NCBI GenBank assembly: GCA_002422955.1
Contig: DITY01000174.1
Span: 1 to 14,295 of the forward strand
DNA: 14,295 nucleotides
Direction: 5' to 3'
Source: Planctomycetaceae bacterium UBA6172
GTDB lineage: Bacteria; Planctomycetota; Planctomycetia; Pirellulales; Pirellulaceae
The notes below the pieces were generated by a model. That model did not search any database. It saw only the letters and a list, made by a program, of their open reading frames with translations, and was not told the DNA's origin. Within the stretch, counting starts at the first letter, position 1, and every line of letters starts with the position of its first letter. The position numbers were made by a program, and so were the translations under genes. Of this stretch, positions 7,508 through 14,245 are shown piece after piece.

Positions 7508-8563
7508 TCAAACATCATCATCGTCGTCCTCGAATTCATCATCATCGTCGTCGCGATCCGGATGCAGCGGGTCGTCGGGGTCGAAGAAGAAATCGGCCAG
7601 GCCCAGTGGCATCGCGTCGCCGCCCAGGGTCCGGCGCCGTCGCTCCGCCAGGTTGTCGAGATCGAGGGCATCCGCGCCGAGACATTTCTCAAGCGCCTCC
7701 CGCCAAGCGTGATCTTGCGACATCGGGTGGGTGCGATCTTGCATCATCCGCTTGCTGGCGTATCGCAGCAAGTTGATCCCGTCACGGGGCGAGAAGTCGA
7801 GTTTGAGCTCGTGCGAATGCTGCAAGAATTCGACCGTCATCGCCAGCATCTCGGCTTCTGCAAATGGCAGGTGATATTCCAGGATCGCCAGTTCGTCTTG
7901 GCGATTGGGAAAGCCGACCGCCAACGTCGGCTGCAAACGGCTGAGGATGTAATCGGGGATCTCGAAGGTCGATTCGTCCTGGTTCATCGTGATCGCGGCA
8001 CGAAACTTGGGCGAGGCATGGATGCTGATCCCGGCGACGATCGATTCGACATAACGCCGTTGGTCGAACAGCGGGGCGAGGCTGGCCCATGATTTTTCGT
8101 TCATCCGATTCCCTTCGTCGAGAATGCAGACGCCGCCTTGAATCATGGCGGAGACCAGCGGAGAAGCATGGTAGGAAATATGGCCATCCTGGCTCAGCAC
8201 GGGGGTGACCAGCAGATCTTCGGGCCGGGTATCGGCCGTGCATTGGTAGATGTACAGCGGCAGTTTCTGTCGCCGCGCCGCCGCGATCGCCAGTTGCGTC
8301 TTGCCGATGCCGGGGGCACCGACCAGCCTTGGGGTCAGCGGCAGATCGGTCTTGTCGACCGTCAGCCAACAGGCGAGCAATTGCGTGAGCACTTCCTGCT
8401 GGCCGATCCAATCACCCGGCCCCTCGTAAGGGTGGGCGAGCTTGAGCGTCACGCCATCGATCTCGATGTGCCCGCTGGGTGAAACCGAGGCTTTCGAATC
8501 GGTCCCGTGCGACGAACTTCCCGCGGGCGACGGATGGGATTCGGATTGATTGTGGCGTGACAT
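7508..8563 (-). CDS. MoxR-like AAA+ ATPase with acidic C-terminal tail
   Basis: A 351-residue cytoplasmic protein. The Walker A motif is GAPGIGKT at 82-89, Walker B is VCILDE at 145-150, sensor 1 is around Asn194 (AITMNQDE), and a likely arginine finger is Arg209 in ILSRLQPT. This order and the helical lid after it fit the AAA_5/MoxR group, which usually acts as a chaperone-like remodeller with a VWA-domain partner. No VWA gene is seen nearby. Residues 1-30 are Ser- and His-rich and probably disordered. The last 14 residues (338-351) are almost all Asp and Glu and are encoded by repeated GAT/GAC triplets, an unusual end that may have grown by slippage. The ATG at 8563 has no Shine-Dalgarno-like sequence and is preceded by a possible RNA stem. 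The target of this ATPase is unknown. Confidence 0.85.
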   Translation of the reverse strand: MSRHNQSESHPSPAGSSSHGTDSKASVSPSGHIEIDGVTLKLAHPYEGPGDWIGQQEVLTQLLACWLTVDKTDLPLTPRLVGAPGIGKTQLAIAAARRQKLPLYIYQCTADTRPEDLLVTPVLSQDGHISYHASPLVSAMIQGGVCILDEGNRMNEKSWASLAPLFDQRRYVESIVAGISIHASPKFRAAITMNQDESTFEIPDYILSRLQPTLAVGFPNRQDELAILEYHLPFAEAEMLAMTVEFLQHSHELKLDFSPRDGINLLRYASKRMMQDRTHPMSQDHAWREALEKCLGADALDLDNLAERRRRTLGGDAMPLGLADFFFDPDDPLHPDRDDDDDEFEDDDDDV

Positions 8564-8565
8564 GA

Positions 8566-8641
8566 GGCTAGGCCATCATCAGTGTTTCGGAAGCTGCGAA
8601 GGAACGGACTACAGACTTCCTCGCAAGCCATCAGCCTAGCC
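8566..8641 (-). promoter_or_regulatory. Possible structured leader ending two bases before the MoxR-like start codon
   Basis: GGCTAGGC and GCCTAGCC form perfect 8-bp outer arms (8566-8573 and 8634-8641). Inside them lies an imperfect stem, GCTTGCGAGGAA against TTCCTTCGCAGC on the minus strand (8628-8617 and 8604-8593), with two single-base bulges and a 12-base loop. The outer arm would pair right up to the ATG at 8563 and could limit ribosome access. It could also be a DNA-level protein site in this divergent promoter region. The sequence has no similarity I recognise to known riboswitches. Confidence 0.4.
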
Positions 8642-8797
8642 GAATTTAGGGGGCGACGGGATAGGCGAGCCCGCCGTGCCGGTTTCGAGGGGGCCCGCTA
8701 TCAGGGTTCAGTTGTTAGGCGGCCAGTTCCTCGTCGTGGGTACGGCCGGTTCCGAATCGCCGCGAGTTGCCGACAAGCAGGCGGTTGTCGGCCGAGG

Positions 8798-8809
8798 GAG
8801 CGATCGCTC
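8798..8809. repeat. 12-bp perfect palindrome at the possible -35 region
   Basis: GAGCGATCGCTC is fully self-complementary and contains the octamer GCGATCGC. It abuts the candidate -35 box of the plus-strand operon, so it could be a regulator site or just one of the several GCGATCGC copies in the window. Confidence 0.4.
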
Positions 8810-8836
8810 GATGTCGCTAGGCAACTCGGATAGAAT
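8808..8836 (+). promoter_or_regulatory. Possible promoter of the cytochrome/HXXSHH operon
   Basis: TAGAAT at 8831-8836 is a good -10 hexamer. Seventeen bases upstream, TCGATG (8808-8813) matches TTGACA at only three of six positions. Initiation would fall near 8843, giving a leader of about 110 bases. A perfect palindrome GAGCGATCGCTC (8798-8809) overlaps the upstream edge. The rest of the divergent region 8564-8952 shows no gene; frames there are weak and overlap the leader. Confidence 0.3.
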
Positions 8837-8924
8837 AGAAGGATGGACTGGAAAACGCTTCGGGTCCTGTCTGCTGAAGGCCTGCCGCTTCCTCAGATCC
8901 TTTTTCACTGACGTGCCTCAACGA

Positions 8925-8942
8925 GCGATGCGATGGCATCGC
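8925..8942 (+). promoter_or_regulatory. Hairpin just before the cytochrome-type gene start
   Basis: GCGATGC (8925-8931) and GCATCGC (8936-8942) form a perfect 7-bp stem with loop GATG, ending 10 bases before the ATG at 8953. No Shine-Dalgarno sequence is seen in the remaining 10 bases. In the mRNA the stem would occupy the ribosome landing area, so translational control is possible but unproven. Confidence 0.35.
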
Positions 8943-8952
8943 GAAACCCACG

Positions 8953-11400
8953 ATGTATCGGATCTGTCTCATCAAGTCTGTCTCGGCGAGTGGCTTCACA
9001 GGGCTGTTGGGCTCGTTGATGTTGTCGCTTCTGGTCGCATTTCCTTCGCCGGCCCATGGCGACGAACGGCTGGGTCCGCCGCCCGAGGCCGCACGGCAAT
9101 TCTTACAAACGCACTGCTTTGACTGCCACCAGGGAGGCCAAGCGGATGCTGGTCTCGACTTGGCAACACTGGTCGAACCGGCGGCGGTCGAGGCGGGTGC
9201 GGCCGAAGCCGAATCGGACCCAACGGAAGCCTGGGTGCGGATGTTCGATCGGGTCCGCGACGGCGAGATGCCGCCGCCGGAGGCGGCCAAGGTACCGTCA
9301 GCCGAGATCGAACCGTTCTTGAAAACGATGCGAGGGTGGCTCGGAGGTTACCAGCGGGCCCAAGCCCAGAAGTTGGGGCGGGTGCGGGGGCGGCGGTTGA
9401 CCAATTTGCAGTTGGAAAGGACGTTGCACGACCTGTTCGGGATCGACATCCCGTTGGCGAGTGGCTTTTCCGCTGAGCCGCGCGTCGCCGGCTTCGTTTC
9501 CGTGGCAAGCGGCCAAGCGATGTCCCACTTCCAATTGGAGCAACACCTGCGCGCGGTCGATGCCGCCTTGGATGAGGCGTTCCGGCGGGCGATGGGTCCA
9601 GAGGACGAGTTTTACAAGGAGTTTTTGCCTCCCAAGATCGCGATGCGGAAACCGAAGCAGCGCAACCGCGAACCGGAATTACGTGATGGGTTGGCGGTCG
9701 TGTGGTCGAGCCGACTGATTTTCTACGGCCGGATGGCGGTGACCACGGCGCCGGCCGACGGTTGGTATCGCTTCACGATCGAAGCTTCGGCGGTCAAGTC
9801 ACCCGCGGACCATGGGGTCTGGTGCTCGGTTCGCACCGGCCCCTGCGTGTCGAGCGCTCCCCTGCTCAATACGCTCGGCGGGTTCGAGGCGACGGATCAG
9901 CCCGGCGAGTGGTCGTTCGAGGCTTGGTTGCCGAAGGGACACATGTTGGAAGTCCGTCCGGCCGATGCGAATCTGAAGCTGGCCAAATTTGCGGGGGGTC
10001 AGGTCGGCGCGGGGGAAGGCGAACCTCAGGACGTTCCCGGTGTCGCGATACATCGCGTCACGATGCGGCGGATCCATCGTGGAGCCGATGATGCTGGCGT
10101 TCGCGAGCTGTTGATCGGCGAGTTGGCGGTAGGCGAAACCGACTCGGGCCAGCCGCAACTGCTCAGCGATGATCCGGCGGCGGCCGCGGAGGCTTTGATT
10201 CGTCGATTCGCCCGGCGCGCCTTTCGTCGGCCGGTCGCCGAGGAAGAAGTCGCGCCCTACTTGGCGATCGCCACGAACTCGCTCGCCGATGGGGATTCGC
10301 TCGCCGACGCGCTCCGGGCCGGCTATCGGGCGGTGCTCTGTTCGCCCCGCTTTCTGTACTTTACCGAGAACGTCGGAATCTTGGATGACCACGCGATCGC
10401 GTCGCGGCTCAGCTACTTCCTCTGGAATCGGATGCCCGATCCGACGCTCGATCAATTGGCCGATCGCGGCGAACTGCAAAGCGTGGATGCGATTCGCAAC
10501 CAGGTGCGGAGAATGCTAGACGACCCGAAAGGGGCCGATTTTGTTAAGGATTTCGCCGACCAATGGCTCGACCTGTGCGACATCGATTTCACCGAGCCCG
10601 ACCCGCGGCTATACAAGGATTTTGATCCGCTGGTGCAAAACGCGATGCTGGCCGAATCGCACCTCTATCTCCGCAAGATGCTCGACGAGGATCTGGGCGT
10701 GTCGCACCTGATCGATTCCGACTTCACGATGCTCAACAGCCGGCTGGCGCGGTTCTATGGCATCCCAGGGGTGGAAGGAGGCGCGATGCGGCTGGTTCGC
10801 TTGGGTCCCCAGGACCGGCGTGGCGGTTTGCTGACGCACGGTTCGATCCTGAAGGTCACGGCCAACGGGACGACCACCTCGCCGGTCGTCCGCGGTGTCT
10901 GGGTCTCGGAGCGGCTGTTGGGTCAGCACATCCCGCCGCCGCCGACGAACGTGCCGGCGATCGAACCCGACATCCGGGGCGCGACGACCATCCGCGAACA
11001 GCTCGACAAGCACAAATCGAACGATTCCTGCGCGTCGTGCCATGTGAAAATTGATCCCCCCGGCTTCACGCTGGAGAACTACGACCCATCTGGGAAATGG
11101 CGTCTCGTCTACAACCACATCGGCGGCAAGAAGAAGCTGCCGGTCGACCCGGCCAACGAAATGTCGGACGGCACGCCGTTCGAAGGGATCGAGGATTTCA
11201 AGCGTTTGGTCCTGCGTCATCCCGAGCGGTTGGCCTATGGTCTGGCAGAAAAATTGGTCACCTACGCCACCGGGGCGACCGTTCGCTTCGCCGATCGGCC
11301 GGCGATCGAGCAGATTGTCCGCCGGACGAGCGACTCGGGGCATGGTTTCCGATCGTTGGTCGAAGCGGTTGCGGTCAGCCACTTATTCGTCTCCAAGTAA
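8953..11400 (+). CDS. Planctomycete-type cytochrome protein with PSCyt1, PSD3, PSD5, PSD4, PSCyt3 and PSD2 domains (DUF1592 family)
   Basis: An 815-residue secreted precursor. The signal peptide ends near Gly36 (core LLGSLMLSLLVAF, then PSPAHG). PSCyt1 carries a haem-binding CFDCH at 55-59. PSD3 (DUF1587) lies at about 145-205 (RRLTNLQLERTLHDLFG). A beta-rich insert at about 245-395 looks like a PA14- or CBM-type sandwich. PSD5 (DUF1595) is at about 408-470 (RRFARRAFRRPV), PSD4 (DUF1592) at about 475-605 (ASRLSYFLWNRMPD), PSCyt3 (DUF1588) at about 620-720 with a second CASCH at 693-697 followed by KIDPPGFTLENYD, and PSD2 (DUF1585) at about 740-812 (RLAYGLAEKLVTYATG). Two CXXCH motifs suggest covalent haem and a redox role outside the cytoplasm; the reaction is unknown for this family. 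The HXXSHH gene begins 39 bases downstream, the usual partner arrangement. The ATG lacks a clear Shine-Dalgarno sequence. Confidence 0.93.
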   Translation: MYRICLIKSVSASGFTGLLGSLMLSLLVAFPSPAHGDERLGPPPEAARQFLQTHCFDCHQGGQADAGLDLATLVEPAAVEAGAAEAESDPTEAWVRMFDRVRDGEMPPPEAAKVPSAEIEPFLKTMRGWLGGYQRAQAQKLGRVRGRRLTNLQLERTLHDLFGIDIPLASGFSAEPRVAGFVSVASGQAMSHFQLEQHLRAVDAALDEAFRRAMGPEDEFYKEFLPPKIAMRKPKQRNREPELRDGLAVVWSSRLIFYGRMAVTTAPADGWYRFTIEASAVKSPADHGVWCSVRTGPCVSSAPLLNTLGGFEATDQPGEWSFEAWLPKGHMLEVRPADANLKLAKFAGGQVGAGEGEPQDVPGVAIHRVTMRRIHRGADDAGVRELLIGELAVGETDSGQPQLLSDDPAAAAEALIRRFARRAFRRPVAEEEVAPYLAIATNSLADGDSLADALRAGYRAVLCSPRFLYFTENVGILDDHAIASRLSYFLWNRMPDPTLDQLADRGELQSVDAIRNQVRRMLDDPKGADFVKDFADQWLDLCDIDFTEPDPRLYKDFDPLVQNAMLAESHLYLRKMLDEDLGVSHLIDSDFTMLNSRLARFYGIPGVEGGAMRLVRLGPQDRRGGLLTHGSILKVTANGTTTSPVVRGVWVSERLLGQHIPPPPTNVPAIEPDIRGATTIREQLDKHKSNDSCASCHVKIDPPGFTLENYDPSGKWRLVYNHIGGKKKLPVDPANEMSDGTPFEGIEDFKRLVLRHPERLAYGLAEKLVTYATGATVRFADRPAIEQIVRRTSDSGHGFRSLVEAVAVSHLFVSK

Positions 11401-11439
11401 ATCCCACCGCCTAAATTCCTACGCCCCGCGGGTACCCCG

Positions 11440-12741
11440 ATGACTTCTCACGCACCCCATTTCCTCCGTCACCAGCTCGATCGCCGCACGGTCCTCCGTG
11501 GCGCGGGTGTGTCGATGGCGCTCCCCTGGTTGTCCGCGATGGCTCCCGCCAGGGCCGCGGAGGGAACCGAGCGGCCACCGCAGCGGTTCGTTGCGATGAC
11601 CCTGGGGTTGGGCTTGGTCGGTGACAACTTGAACCCACTCGAATCGGGCAAGGATTACCAACCCAGCTTGTACCTCCGGCCGCTGCAGGATCTGCGTGAT
11701 CGCTTCACCGTCGTCTCGGGGAGTTCGCACCCTGGAGTGACCGGTGGGCATCGGGCCGAAGCGAGCCTGCTGACCGCTAATCCCGTCGGCAGCACGGGCA
11801 AGGCCAAGAACACGATCTCGCTCGATCAGCTGATGGCCAAGCACCTCGGCCAGGCGACACGCTTTCCCTCGCTGGTCCTGAGCAACGGGGGCAGCAACAG
11901 CCCCTCGTACACCGATAGCGGATCGATGATCCCGGCCGAATCCTCGCCAGGCCGGCTGTTTCGCCAACTGTTCATCGACGAAACCCCCGCCGAGCGGGCG
12001 GCGATGAGACGCAGTCTCGCGCAGGGCCGTGGGATCATGGACCTAGTCGGCGAAGACGCCAGACGTTTGGCACGTACCCTTGGCAAAGGGGATGTCGACC
12101 GGCTGGAAGCCTATTACACCAGCGTTCGTGACCTCGAGCAGCGGTTGGCGGCGAATCAGGATTGGGCGGATCGCCCGAAACCCAAGGTCGATGCGAAACG
12201 CCCTGTCGATATCAGCAACGCGAACGATTTCGTCGGCCGCCAGCGGCTGATGAGCGACGTTGTCCGCTTAGCGTTGCAAACCGATTCGACCCGCTTCATC
12301 AGCTATCACTTGGGCGGCAGTGGCGGGGTAGTACCGTTGCCGGGCGTGCTGGAGGGCTATCACGCGCTCAGCCATCACGGCCAAGACCAGGACAAGCTGA
12401 CGCAATTGGCGATTGTCGAAGGAGAGATCATCGCCTCCTGGGGGCAATTCCTGCGGGATTTGGCTGAGACACCCGATGGCGACCGCAGCCTGCTCGATTC
12501 GACCTCGGTGTTGCTGACCAGCAATTTGGGGAACGGGTCGAACCACAGCAACACCAACATGCCGGTGCTGCTTGGCGGCAGCGGGTTCCGCCACGGCCAG
12601 CATTTGGCTTTCGATAAAAAGAACAATTACCCGCTCACCAACCTCTACGTCAGCCTGCTGCAGCGGGTCGGAATGGAGACGGATCGCTTCGCCAGCGGCA
12701 CTTCGACCATGACGGGACTCGAACCGAGCGATTCGGTTTAG
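11440..12741 (+). CDS. Tat-exported HXXSHH-motif protein (DUF1552)
   Basis: A 433-residue precursor. A twin-arginine signal is clear: LDRRTVLRG with Arg15-Arg16, a moderate hydrophobic stretch and probable cleavage after Ala39 (APARA). The family hallmark HXXSHH is present as HALSHH at 308-313. The C-terminal part (LLDSTSVLLTSNLGNGSNHS, about 351-370, then MPVLLGGSG) resembles DUF1501 proteins, which are grouped with alkaline-phosphatase-like folds; whether this protein has a metal site is not known. Tat export suggests folding, and perhaps cofactor loading, before secretion. It starts 39 bases after the cytochrome-type gene with no terminator between, so co-transcription is likely. Such pairs recur in planctomycetes and verrucomicrobia. 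The length is close to the usual 430-460 residues. No Shine-Dalgarno sequence precedes the ATG. Confidence 0.93.
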   Translation: MTSHAPHFLRHQLDRRTVLRGAGVSMALPWLSAMAPARAAEGTERPPQRFVAMTLGLGLVGDNLNPLESGKDYQPSLYLRPLQDLRDRFTVVSGSSHPGVTGGHRAEASLLTANPVGSTGKAKNTISLDQLMAKHLGQATRFPSLVLSNGGSNSPSYTDSGSMIPAESSPGRLFRQLFIDETPAERAAMRRSLAQGRGIMDLVGEDARRLARTLGKGDVDRLEAYYTSVRDLEQRLAANQDWADRPKPKVDAKRPVDISNANDFVGRQRLMSDVVRLALQTDSTRFISYHLGGSGGVVPLPGVLEGYHALSHHGQDQDKLTQLAIVEGEIIASWGQFLRDLAETPDGDRSLLDSTSVLLTSNLGNGSNHSNTNMPVLLGGSGFRHGQHLAFDKKNNYPLTNLYVSLLQRVGMETDRFASGTSTMTGLEPSDSV

Positions 12742-12802
12742 AACGTCTGCAGCGGTCGCGCGGCGAGCGCTCGGCAATTCGGCCGCGGAACTTGAGCATT
12801 TT

Positions 12803-12824
12803 TTCCGATTGACCTTGATCGGAA
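12803..12824. promoter_or_regulatory. Inverted repeat upstream of the OmpA-type gene
   Basis: Perfect 7-bp arms TTCCGAT (12803-12809) and ATCGGAA (12818-12824) surround 8 bases. A T6 run (12799-12804) overlaps the left arm. The site lies about 95-115 bases before the OmpA-type start in the 177-base gap after the HXXSHH gene. A GGAAT (12821-12825) followed 15 bases later by GTCT (12841-12844) loosely resembles an ECF-sigma promoter, but the match is weak. Confidence 0.3.
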
Positions 12825-12918
12825 TCCGGCCGGTTCCCTAGTCTGCCCTGTGGTGTCCGGAAGAGTCGGCCGTTTCGATTCGCCGGACGGATCGAGCCTA
12901 AGGGATTTGAGCCCAACC

Positions 12919-13794
12919 GTGAGCGATCGAGTTGCCCCTCCGCACTTCGCCAACGCGCCGTACCGGCGCGTCAGATCCCTCGCTGCGATCCTCGCCCCCC
13001 TCGGTTTGGCCCTCAGCGGCGGTTGTACCGGCAATCCCTATCTGTCCTCCCCCGGGGGAGCCACCTGGCAGAATCCCCAAGCCGTTTCCGTCGATGCGGG
13101 CTCGGCTCAGATCGCCGAGTTGAATCGGCGGGTGCGGTTGTTGGATGACAACAACCGGCAATTGCACACGCAGTTGGCCCAGAGCGAACAACAAGCCCAA
13201 CTGTATCGCGACGAACTGAATCTGGTTCGCCAGCAGTTATCCGATACCGCCAACAAATTGGATTCCGCCGCGGTGGCGGCCAGCGAAGCGAACCTGAAGT
13301 ATCAGGGCTTGCAAGCCTCGACTCAGGTCCGTGGCGGCGCGACGCTGAAGGCCAACACCAACCTGCAGCAGATCGTATCGCAATTCGCCGCCGGCGGCTT
13401 CAACGCCATCGCCGATGGGGAAACGCTGCGGATCCTGCTGCCGGCCGATCAAATGTTTCAGCCGGGTTCGGCGACCTTGGAACCGACGTCCGCGCCGATG
13501 CTCGACGCGATCGCGGCGCAGATCAAGACAATCGTGCCACGGCAGAAGATCGCGATCGAAGGCTATACCGACAACAGCCCGCTGTACGGAGGTCGCTTCG
13601 CTTCCAACCATCAGTTGGCCGCCGCTCAGGCCAGCAGCGTGCTCGAAATGCTGACCCGTCGCAGCGGCTTGCCGGAAGCGCAATTCTTTACGGTCGCCCA
13701 GGGGACCAATCACCCGCGGGCTGATAACGGCAGCCCCCAAGGCCGCGCGGCCAATCGCCGGATCGAACTGGTGATCTACGCCAACACCTATTAA
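12919..13794 (+). CDS. OmpA-family peptidoglycan-binding lipoprotein
   Basis: A 291-residue protein counted from the GTG at 12919. A basic stretch (YRRVR) precedes a hydrophobic segment and a lipobox-like LSGGC, giving a lipidated Cys36. Residues about 62-132 are rich in Gln, Leu and Glu and should form a coiled coil (QIAELNRRVRLLDDNN onward). An OmpA_C domain follows at about 167-288: strand LRILLPADQMF, then EGYTDN at 214-219 and NRRIEL at 279-284, which supply the Asp and Arg that grip diaminopimelate in this family. The protein probably tethers the outer membrane or a periplasmic complex to the wall. The start is uncertain: the frame is open back to a GTG at 12850, no ATG exists before the lipobox, and the best Shine-Dalgarno candidate AAGGGA (12900-12905) is 13 bases before the chosen GTG. 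Starting at 12850 would give a 58-residue stretch before the cysteine, which is too long. Confidence 0.87.
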   Translation: MSDRVAPPHFANAPYRRVRSLAAILAPLGLALSGGCTGNPYLSSPGGATWQNPQAVSVDAGSAQIAELNRRVRLLDDNNRQLHTQLAQSEQQAQLYRDELNLVRQQLSDTANKLDSAAVAASEANLKYQGLQASTQVRGGATLKANTNLQQIVSQFAAGGFNAIADGETLRILLPADQMFQPGSATLEPTSAPMLDAIAAQIKTIVPRQKIAIEGYTDNSPLYGGRFASNHQLAAAQASSVLEMLTRRSGLPEAQFFTVAQGTNHPRADNGSPQGRAANRRIELVIYANTY

Positions 13795-13806
13795 TCGGGT
13801 TGGCAA

Positions 13807-13822
13807 CCGCTAGCCGTAGCGG
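13807..13822 (+). repeat. Small hairpin after the OmpA-type gene
   Basis: CCGCTA-GCCG-TAGCGG forms a perfect 6-bp stem 12 bases after the stop codon. No T-run follows, so it is not a typical intrinsic terminator. Its right side GTAGCGG (13816-13822) equals the first seven bases of the REP-like arms at 14021 and 14108, so it may be a fragment of the same element. Confidence 0.35.
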
Positions 13823-13986
13823 CCTCTCATCGCCGCGAACCCTTGCTCAGGTTCGTGCTCGTGCTCAACCCAGCGGTACTCGTACTCGACTGATCGCTGC
13901 CCCGATCGAATGAGTGACCAGTCGGGCTTGATGCCGAAGGTGCCCGCGAGTCTCTGACGAATGTGTCGCATGTCGCTGCACGGCAT
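13810..13986 (-). CDS. Possible 58-residue hypothetical protein or remnant
   Basis: From the ATG at 13986 the frame encodes a short protein-like sequence (MRHIRQRLAGTFGIKPDWS, then a region with SGQRSVEYEYRW and alternating His/Glu). I do not recognise the family. It contains neither a signal peptide nor a membrane segment. The end is encoded by repeated GAGTAC and GAGCAC units, and a degenerate copy of those units lies in opposite orientation at the right edge of the window. There is no good ribosome binding site. It may be a real small gene, a decayed one, or only the reading of an intergenic repeat; a longer frame to 14094 runs into the REP-like element and is less likely. Confidence 0.25.
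   Translation of the reverse strand: MPCSDMRHIRQRLAGTFGIKPDWSLIRSGQRSVEYEYRWVEHEHEPEQGFAAMRGRYG
13849..13892 (-). repeat. GAGTAC/GAGCAC-rich degenerate repeat, left copy
   Basis: On the minus strand this reads GAGTACGAGTACCGCT, a short linker, then GAGCACGAGCACGAAC. A related sequence lies on the plus strand at the right edge (14246-14295), sharing GAGTACCGCT followed by a TGAGYACGA element. The pair is inverted and brackets the REP-like element. Confidence 0.45.
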
Positions 13987-14020
13987 CGTCTCGAGTGGTC
14001 TGGGACAGCAAATTTTTAGG

Positions 14021-14087
14021 GTAGCGGAACTCGCCAAGAGTTTCGGCCGCAACGGAAACGACCGAAAGTCTCTGCGACTTCCGCTAC
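14021..14087. repeat. REP-like large imperfect palindrome
   Basis: Two 26-base arms (14021-14046 and 14062-14087) pair at 22 of 26 positions around a 15-base loop. The left arm begins GTAGCGGAACTCGCCAAGAG and the right arm ends CTTCCGCTAC. The element sits in a gene-free stretch behind the OmpA-type gene. It has no T-run directly after either arm, so it looks more like a REP or small non-autonomous mobile element than a terminator. No transposase is present. Confidence 0.75.
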
Positions 14088-14107
14088 GTCCCAATCCGAA
14101 ATTTTAA

Positions 14108-14140
14108 GTAGCGGAACTCGCCAAGAGTTTCGACCGCAAC
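14108..14140 (+). repeat. Second copy of the REP-like left arm
   Basis: This 33-base segment matches 14021-14053 at 32 of 33 positions (the only difference is at 14046/14133). Both copies are preceded by an AATTTT stretch (14011-14016 and 14100-14105). The period is 87 bases. This copy has no matching right arm downstream, so the array looks like one and a half units. The bases from 14141 to 14245 show nothing I can name. Confidence 0.8.
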
Positions 14141-14245
14141 TCAAACCTAACTTTAAGGTATGACAAAGCACTAGAGTCCGAACCCAGATTTCACCGCGGG
14201 GCCGGCCAGCGGCGCCCAAAATCCCGGCGTCATCGCCGCGCGAGA

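Noticed and set aside
8676..9122. Plus-strand frame of 148 codons across the leader of the cytochrome-type gene
   Set aside because: It overlaps the signal peptide and haem motif of the real gene in another frame and has no ribosome binding site or domain.
9799..10479. Minus-strand open frame (226 codons) inside the cytochrome-type gene
   Set aside because: Antisense to well-supported PSD5/PSD4 coding, with no recognisable feature.
14021..14140. Two nearly identical 33-base direct repeats separated by 54 bases, resembling a minimal CRISPR array
   Set aside because: The 54-base spacer contains the reverse complement of the repeat itself, there is no third unit, and no cas gene is in the window. 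A REP-like element explains it better.
14016..14219. Minus-strand frame of 67 codons across the REP-like copies
   Set aside because: Its sequence repeats CGRNSWRVPL only because the DNA repeat is read twice; no evidence of protein selection.
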